A model generated the notes under the pieces. It worked only from the letters and a program-made list of their open reading frames with translations, ran no database searches and had not been told where the DNA came from. Positions 6,699 to 10,382 of a stretch of 10,382 bases of DNA are shown one piece after another (the stretch's first letter is position 1; the number at the start of each line of letters is the position of its first letter). Both the position numbers and the translations under genes were made by a program. The stretch comes from an uncultured Bulleidia sp. GTDB lineage: Bacteria; Bacillota_I; Bacilli_A; Erysipelotrichales; Erysipelotrichaceae. The DNA is taken from contig CAKVIS010000055.1 in NCBI GenBank assembly GCA_934754415.1, positions 1-10,382 of the forward strand, written 5' to 3'.

Positions 6699-8216
6699 TT
6701 AATCAACAAAGATTGGGCTGGTCCATGCACAGGAACCGTTCTTTTCCATGATTTTGCAACGGATTTCATCTCCTGGCTGTAAATCCATTTCCATATCTAC
6801 ATCCTGTGTATACCAGGAAGATAAGGAAGCCTTATGTACTCTGAACTTATATGCATTGTGCCAGAATGGATCACTTCTGTAATATTCTGTGAATCCATAT
6901 CTTTCTTTCAGAAGCTGCTTAACTTCTTCTTCCATTGCATATACATGTGTTCCCTGCAGTAATTCCCGTACAGACAGATGTACTTTCTTGCCTTCCATCT
7001 CAATATCCAGATAAGAATCCAGAGTATCTTCGATTTCAATCTGCAGACCTTCTGTTGTAACAGCACTCGGCCCCATCCATTTACCTGTAGCAGTAGTGGA
7101 ATGTGTTGTGAATGTAAAATTCAGTTCATTATCTGTCTGCTTATCTACAGACTGACCGAAGGTACTGAAACAAGGTGTTACAGAAAGAATCTTTCCAGGA
7201 GTCTTGATCATTCCCTTCCATACTTTTTCTGTAATATCAGGGAAGACTCTTAAGTCTGGTCCCCAGCCAGCTTCAATAAAGAACTTGTAACGCACTGTTC
7301 CGTTTTCAGAAGCAATCTCTTCTTCAGGTCCGGAAATCAGATGAATTCTCTTTTCATTCTTCAAGATTTCAATTCTGTCGATAGTATCCATCCCCTCAAC
7401 ATGAAGATGCATTGTGCGTTTTCCAGCGGAAACCACATCACCCATGATGGCATCGTCAATCTTAAAGTCCACATCCATTCTGTCCTTGGACACACCATAA
7501 ACGTGTCTTGATCTTAAAGCCTTCCAGATTTCTTCTTTGGAATTATCTTTTGCTATAACCGCAGCATATCCAAATCCATAAACGCCAGGACAACTATGGT
7601 TGTCACCAGAAGCAATCAAACCAAAACGATTCCCCTTCTTAAGGCCTGTAGAAACACTTGTCGCATCAGTTCTAGGGCCCATATGTACATGTCTGTCCAT
7701 ATTGATCCAGTTGTCATCACATTCACTGGATCCGTGAGAAGAATACACTTCGGCAAACGGAGAGAATGTATCATTCTGTCTGTCCCAGTCTTTTCCTCTG
7801 TTCTTCAACTGATAGGCTGTATGATGAGGAATACCGATAGCTTCTGTATCTGCATAATTTTCAATAAGTTTGTGATAGTCTAAGACAAAGCATGGATCTT
7901 CCTTGTTTGTTTTGAAGAAAACATTATGGTCACCATCAAGTCCGTTCCCCTGCCATTCATACCCCATAAACATAGGGAATCCTTCTTCATTGACTTTGTC
8001 TACTGCTTTACGAAGTACTTCCCAGTCAACCTTAATACTTTCCATAGGAATCGTATCTTCAACTCCCAGGCCCGTACTGTCTTTTCTCATTCCAAACGGA
8101 TAGTAAGCGATTGGCCAGAAGTCTAATGTCTGACGAATCTGTTCAATCCATTTTTCCAAATCTTTCATCTGATCATGATGAATATTACTATGAAAGTCTG
8201 TCCAAAAAATTGGCAT
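6699..8216 (-). CDS. PHP/DUF3604-like predicted metal-dependent hydrolase
   Basis: This 505-residue cytoplasmic protein has no signal peptide. I place it in the DUF3604/PHP-like group from ordered motifs: TDFHSN at 6-11 followed by H13-H14-D15, GYEWQG...GDHNVFF at 85-101, IPHHT at 129-133, YSSHGSSE at 158-165 and IASGDNH at 201-207. The His, Asp and Glu residues of these motifs would form a metal-dependent phosphoesterase-type site. Residues about 245-500 look like a beta-rich accessory region. The usual N-terminal HxH and TDH metal ligands are altered (H9-S-N11, and YYP at 38-40), so the site is atypical. The start has a strong GAGGTGAGG site 5 bp upstream. The gene follows a PTS permease in the same direction, with its own promoter-like sequence. 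A role in processing an imported or phosphorylated sugar is an inference; no substrate is known. Confidence 0.72.
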   Translation of the reverse strand: MPIFWTDFHSNIHHDQMKDLEKWIEQIRQTLDFWPIAYYPFGMRKDSTGLGVEDTIPMESIKVDWEVLRKAVDKVNEEGFPMFMGYEWQGNGLDGDHNVFFKTNKEDPCFVLDYHKLIENYADTEAIGIPHHTAYQLKNRGKDWDRQNDTFSPFAEVYSSHGSSECDDNWINMDRHVHMGPRTDATSVSTGLKKGNRFGLIASGDNHSCPGVYGFGYAAVIAKDNSKEEIWKALRSRHVYGVSKDRMDVDFKIDDAIMGDVVSAGKRTMHLHVEGMDTIDRIEILKNEKRIHLISGPEEEIASENGTVRYKFFIEAGWGPDLRVFPDITEKVWKGMIKTPGKILSVTPCFSTFGQSVDKQTDNELNFTFTTHSTTATGKWMGPSAVTTEGLQIEIEDTLDSYLDIEMEGKKVHLSVRELLQGTHVYAMEEEVKQLLKERYGFTEYYRSDPFWHNAYKFRVHKASLSSWYTQDVDMEMDLQPGDEIRCKIMEKNGSCAWTSPIFVD

Positions 8217-8243
8217 AAATTCCTCACCTCTTATCTTTTCAAT

Positions 8244-8268
8244 CAGGTGTACGGTCTGACGTCACCTG
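8244..8268 (-). promoter_or_regulatory. hairpin in the hydrolase leader
   Basis: CAGGTG and CACCTG arms extend inward as ACG/CGT after one bulged base, giving 9 pairs around a 6-base loop. It ends about 28 bp before the hydrolase start and close to its ribosome binding site, so it could affect translation or bind a regulator. There is no T-run, so it is not a terminator. Confidence 0.4.
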
Positions 8269-8333
8269 TACAATATTGTCGTCTTGCAAAACCTCATGGC
8301 ATCTTGTGCATACACATCACACCATAAAGTTTC

Positions 8334-8372
8334 ATTATACTCTCCTGAAAGAATATTTTCTTTCGAAAGAAA
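8334..8372 (-). promoter_or_regulatory. hydrolase promoter with palindromic operator
   Basis: A perfect -10 TATAAT lies at 8334-8339 on the minus strand. No good -35 hexamer stands 17 bp upstream. Instead, a perfect 16 bp palindrome TTTCTTTCGAAAGAAA (8357-8372) is centred at about -37. A further GAAAGAA arm (8347-8353) makes a second inverted repeat with TTCTTTC (8358-8364). This fits an activator site replacing the -35, or a repressor operator. The leader would be about 110 nt. Confidence 0.55.
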
Positions 8373-8582
8373 CAAGCTCTATGTAATAACCGTCTCCCTC
8401 TGGAACATGAACTGAAGATTCACTCTGTCGATAAACTTTCTGTAAGGACACTCACACTCTCCCGTACCAATTATGACGGAAACAGGATTTCCCAGACAGT
8501 GCCAGGCACCTTTGTACTTTTCATACCCAATAAAGTTCAGTATAGTGAATCTTTCAGCCGTAAAACAAATCTTCTATTGTAA

Positions 8583-9893
8583 TTAGTTCTGAGATTCTTT
8601 TTCTACTTTCAGTTCCTGGTTATCGCAAATCTTGAAGAATGGATAATAGATAGCTGTACTGATAAGAATTAATACGATCTGCAGTGCAACACCCTTCCAG
8701 CTACCATAAGCAATGAAACCTGAGAACAGGATTGGAGTACCTGTTGGGATAGATGTACCGATCATATATGGAACTAAGCCTGTAGCCATTGCTGCATAAC
8801 CAAGTAATAATGTAACTGTTGGAGCTACTAACATAGGAATCAATAAGATTGGGTTTAATACCATTGGGAAACCGAATACCATTGGTTCGGAGATACCACA
8901 TAAACCAGCTGGAAGAGAAATCTTATTCAAAGCCTTGAATCTTGCAGATTTAGCAAATAATGCGATACACAGACACAGACCGATAGCACACGCAGAGCCA
9001 CCGATATTACCGATTGTTAACCATGCACCTGTTGTTAATACGTTAGGAAGTTTTGTACCTGCTGTATATGCAGCAAGGTTTTCTAATGTAGCTTCTGTAT
9101 ACATAGCATCTCTGAAGCTTCCTGCAACCATTCCACCGTGGATACCGAAGAACCACATTAAGTTACATACTAACAGTAATACCGCATAAGTAATTGGAGA
9201 AGCAGTTAATACGGATAATGGAGCCTTTAATAAACCATAGATCATGTCTGTCATTGTTCCATAAGATGTTGCGGCAACACCTGTCTTTACAAGAGCAGCC
9301 AGTAAAGCAATACCTAATGCAGGGATCATTGCGTTGAAAGATTTTGTGATCATTGGCGGAACAGAATCAGGCATCTTGATAACGATGTTATATTTTACAA
9401 ATAAGTTATGGATTCTAGGGATGACAATACCAACTAACATAGCTGTGAATAAACCCTTGGAACCTAAGTAACCTAAAGAAATAGCATTACCAATCTGTAC
9501 TGTAACATTTGTGTCTTTATCTACACCGGTTACACCAAGTGGAAGAAGAATCAGGAATACCATTAATGCGATAATGCCGGAAGCACTGGAATCTTCTTTT
9601 AAACCGATAACTTCAGCTTCAGCCTGAGCAATTAAGAATACTGCATACATGGAAATCATATCAGATGTAAAGGAAGCAGGGATAGCGAATATAGCCTTTA
9701 ATCCTGTGCTTGTAATAAAGTTCTGATAAACACTAATGTTTAAAGAAGCAAGTAAAGTGAAAATAGCGCCAACCATAACGATTGGTAACATGCTTGCAAA
9801 CCCCTTACTTATTCCCTGTAACACTTTGTTCTCATTTACTTTCTGAGAAAAAGGCACAAGGACATTTTGCATTTTGTCTAAGATACCATTCAT
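8583..9893 (-). CDS. PTS system EIIC permease, cellobiose/lactose (CelB-like) family
   Basis: This is a polytopic membrane permease of the phosphotransferase system, which imports a sugar and works with EIIB and EIIA partners. I start it at the ATG ending at 9893 (436 residues) because AAGGAGGA lies 8 bp upstream; the frame opens 10 codons earlier at 9923, where a promoter -10 lies instead. Family hallmarks are the opening LDKMQNVLVPFSQKVNENKVLQ style, SKGF..MLPIV near 29-40, FFGIHGG at 248-254 with His252, and CGISEPMVFG at 332-341 with Glu336. In the crystallised chitobiose homologue, the corresponding His and Glu contact sugar. Length is normal. No EIIA or EIIB gene is in the window, so it depends on partners elsewhere. 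The likely substrate is a beta-linked disaccharide or related glycoside, not resolved further. Confidence 0.9.
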   Translation of the reverse strand: MNGILDKMQNVLVPFSQKVNENKVLQGISKGFASMLPIVMVGAIFTLLASLNISVYQNFITSTGLKAIFAIPASFTSDMISMYAVFLIAQAEAEVIGLKEDSSASGIIALMVFLILLPLGVTGVDKDTNVTVQIGNAISLGYLGSKGLFTAMLVGIVIPRIHNLFVKYNIVIKMPDSVPPMITKSFNAMIPALGIALLAALVKTGVAATSYGTMTDMIYGLLKAPLSVLTASPITYAVLLLVCNLMWFFGIHGGMVAGSFRDAMYTEATLENLAAYTAGTKLPNVLTTGAWLTIGNIGGSACAIGLCLCIALFAKSARFKALNKISLPAGLCGISEPMVFGFPMVLNPILLIPMLVAPTVTLLLGYAAMATGLVPYMIGTSIPTGTPILFSGFIAYGSWKGVALQIVLILISTAIYYPFFKICDNQELKVEKESQN

Positions 9894-9901
9894 TCTTTCA
9901 G

Positions 9902-9909
9902 TCCTCCTT
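9902..9909 (-). promoter_or_regulatory. ribosome binding site that fixes the PTS permease start
   Basis: AAGGAGGA on the minus strand, 8 bases before the ATG ending at 9893, is the strongest site in the window. It rules out the upstream in-frame ATG ending at 9923. Confidence 0.85.
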
Positions 9910-9925
9910 GTATCTTGGTACATTC

Positions 9926-9954
9926 ACTATACCCTATTCTGGACCTGGTTTCAA
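9926..9954 (-). promoter_or_regulatory. promoter of the PTS permease gene
   Basis: TTGAAA (9949-9954) and TATAGT (9926-9931) are separated by exactly 17 bp, a strong sigma-A-type match. Transcription would begin near 9919 and give a leader of about 26 nt. The -35 lies inside one arm of the GTTTCAA/TTGAAAC inverted repeat at 9948-9992. Confidence 0.8.
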
Positions 9955-9999
9955 GCTTATTTTGGACTTTTGTATTATTTTTATTTTGAAACTATTTCC
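9947..9999. promoter_or_regulatory. inverted repeats upstream of the PTS promoter, possible operator
   Basis: GTTTCAA (9948-9954) and TTGAAAC (9986-9992) are inverted arms, and the first overlaps the -35. The second arm is part of a smaller inverted repeat, GAAA-CTA-TTTC (9988-9998). The AT-rich DNA between them carries repeated TTATTTT-like words. This may be a binding site for a sugar-responsive regulator, but no matching regulator gene is present. Confidence 0.3.
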
Positions 10000-10110
10000 A
10001 GAACAGATTTCTGAAAAATAGAAAATATTTATATACCTGCTGTCAATCTGACAACCATTTGAAATATAAAGCGTAAACAGAGAAAACAAGCTTACTTTCA
10101 ATTAAGAATA

Positions 10111-10150
10111 AGAAAACCTGTAAAACCTATTCATTGCTCTACAGGGTTCT
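10111..10150 (-). terminator. probable terminator of the Rpn-family gene
   Basis: On the minus strand AGAACCCTGTA pairs with TACAGGTTTTCT, about 10 pairs with one bulged C and one G-U, around an 18-base loop. The 3' arm runs into TTTTCTTATTCTT. It starts about 20 bp after the Rpn-family stop codon and separates that gene from the PTS promoter. Confidence 0.5.
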
Positions 10151-10169
10151 TAATTCATTGCATTATCAT

Positions 10170-10382
10170 TTATTTTGACTGAATGTCTTTCTGAATCTTC
10201 TGAATTTCTTCTTCTGTAAATCCTGTTAACTCCTTAATCATCTGTAAGGTATATACAGGATTTGCCAGCATTTTCTTACAGGTCTCTATTGCCTGTTCCT
10301 GTTTGCCTTCTTTCTTTAATGTTTCACCATACTCTTTAAGATTGAACTCTGTTTCCAGCATCGTTTCCACCTCTGCTCTTCT
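10170..10382 (-). CDS. Rpn/PD-(D/E)XK nuclease-family transposase-like protein, C-terminal part (cut by window edge)
   Basis: The frame is open to the window edge, so only the last 70 or so residues are seen. The GTG at 10368-10370 is an internal codon, not a start. The tail begins RRAEVETMLETEFNLKEYG, a pattern typical of the region after the nuclease domain in Rpn proteins (recombination-promoting nuclease, also annotated as PD-(D/E)XK nuclease family transposase). It continues with a charged KKEGKQEQA helix and ends with a TLQMIKELTGFTEEEIQKI segment, which in relatives forms the short C-terminal helical repeat. The catalytic domain lies outside the window, so whether the gene is intact cannot be judged. 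These genes are usually multicopy and scattered in gut Firmicutes. Confidence 0.72.
   Translation of the reverse strand, partial: RRAEVETMLETEFNLKEYGETLKKEGKQEQAIETCKKMLANPVYTLQMIKELTGFTEEEIQKIQKDIQSK

Larger units (their letters stand above)
8217..8582 (-). other. 366 bp palindrome-rich spacer between PTS permease and hydrolase
   Basis: No gene with a normal start is seen. On the minus strand the stretch holds, in order, a codon-like open run (8392-8573), a GAAAGAA inverted-repeat cluster, a TATAAT box, a palindrome ACAATATTGT (8270-8279), a bulged hairpin (8244-8268) and the hydrolase ribosome binding site. GTGCCAGGCAC at 8499-8509 is a further short inverted repeat. I find no clear terminator after the PTS gene, so read-through into the hydrolase is possible. 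Confidence 0.55.

Noticed and set aside
8499..8509. GTGCCAGGCAC as a terminator of the PTS gene
   Set aside because: The arms leave only a one-base centre, and no T-run follows on the minus strand.
8470..8585. Plus-strand 37-codon open frame starting at the ATG in 8471-8480
   Set aside because: It has no ribosome binding site and no recognisable product, and it is antisense to the equally uncertain minus-strand run.
8935..9189. 84-codon plus-strand open frame
   Set aside because: It is antisense within the well-supported PTS permease gene and is a shadow frame.
10065..10079. Catabolite-repression (cre) site TATAAAGCGTAAACA
   Set aside because: The 3' part fits the consensus, but the TG at the 5' end is missing and the site lies more than 100 bp upstream of the PTS promoter.

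Overview
The window is AT-rich and looks like the chromosome of a low-GC Gram-positive gut-type Firmicute. A host near Erysipelotrichaceae or Lachnospiraceae is my inference. It rests on AGGAGG-type ribosome binding sites, an LSGC lipoprotein signal, a CelB-like PTS permease, a DUF4143-type ATPase and an Rpn-type fragment. No rRNA, tRNA or CRISPR array is visible. Most genes lie on the minus strand.

Layout. (1) Positions 61-3774, minus strand, hold a three-gene transport operon: lipoprotein, then ABC ATPase, then ABC-2-type permease. The genes are tightly packed; the last two overlap. A TTGACA promoter lies upstream. The permease is an internal tandem duplication whose second half stops early, so it may be a broken copy. 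(2) Positions 3775-4820 are gene-poor. They hold decayed-looking coding scraps, one plausible small two-helix membrane protein, a terminator-like hairpin, and three 15-17 bp repeats at an exact 33 bp period just before the next gene. (3) Positions 4821-6164, plus strand, encode a complete AAA/DUF4143 ATPase with a PD-(D/E)XK-like C-terminus, followed by a terminator. (4) Positions 6406-6606, minus strand, hold an aldo/keto reductase remnant in which only the two ends of the protein survive. (5) Positions 6699-9893, minus strand, carry a PHP/DUF3604-like predicted hydrolase and, upstream of it, a stand-alone PTS EIIC permease. Each has its own promoter-like sequence, and the 366 bp between them are rich in palindromes. 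(6) The right edge carries the C-terminus of an Rpn/PD-(D/E)XK nuclease-family protein.

Two functional modules stand out. The first is the ABC export or sensing operon, whose lipoprotein carries a compact Cys/His cluster. The second is the PTS permease with the predicted metal-dependent hydrolase, which could import and process a sugar; the substrate cannot be read from sequence. The AAA/DUF4143 gene sits alone among degenerate sequence and looks like an accessory insertion. The most unusual non-coding structures are the phased 33 bp repeats ahead of the ATPase and the GAAAGAA palindrome cluster around -37 of the hydrolase promoter.
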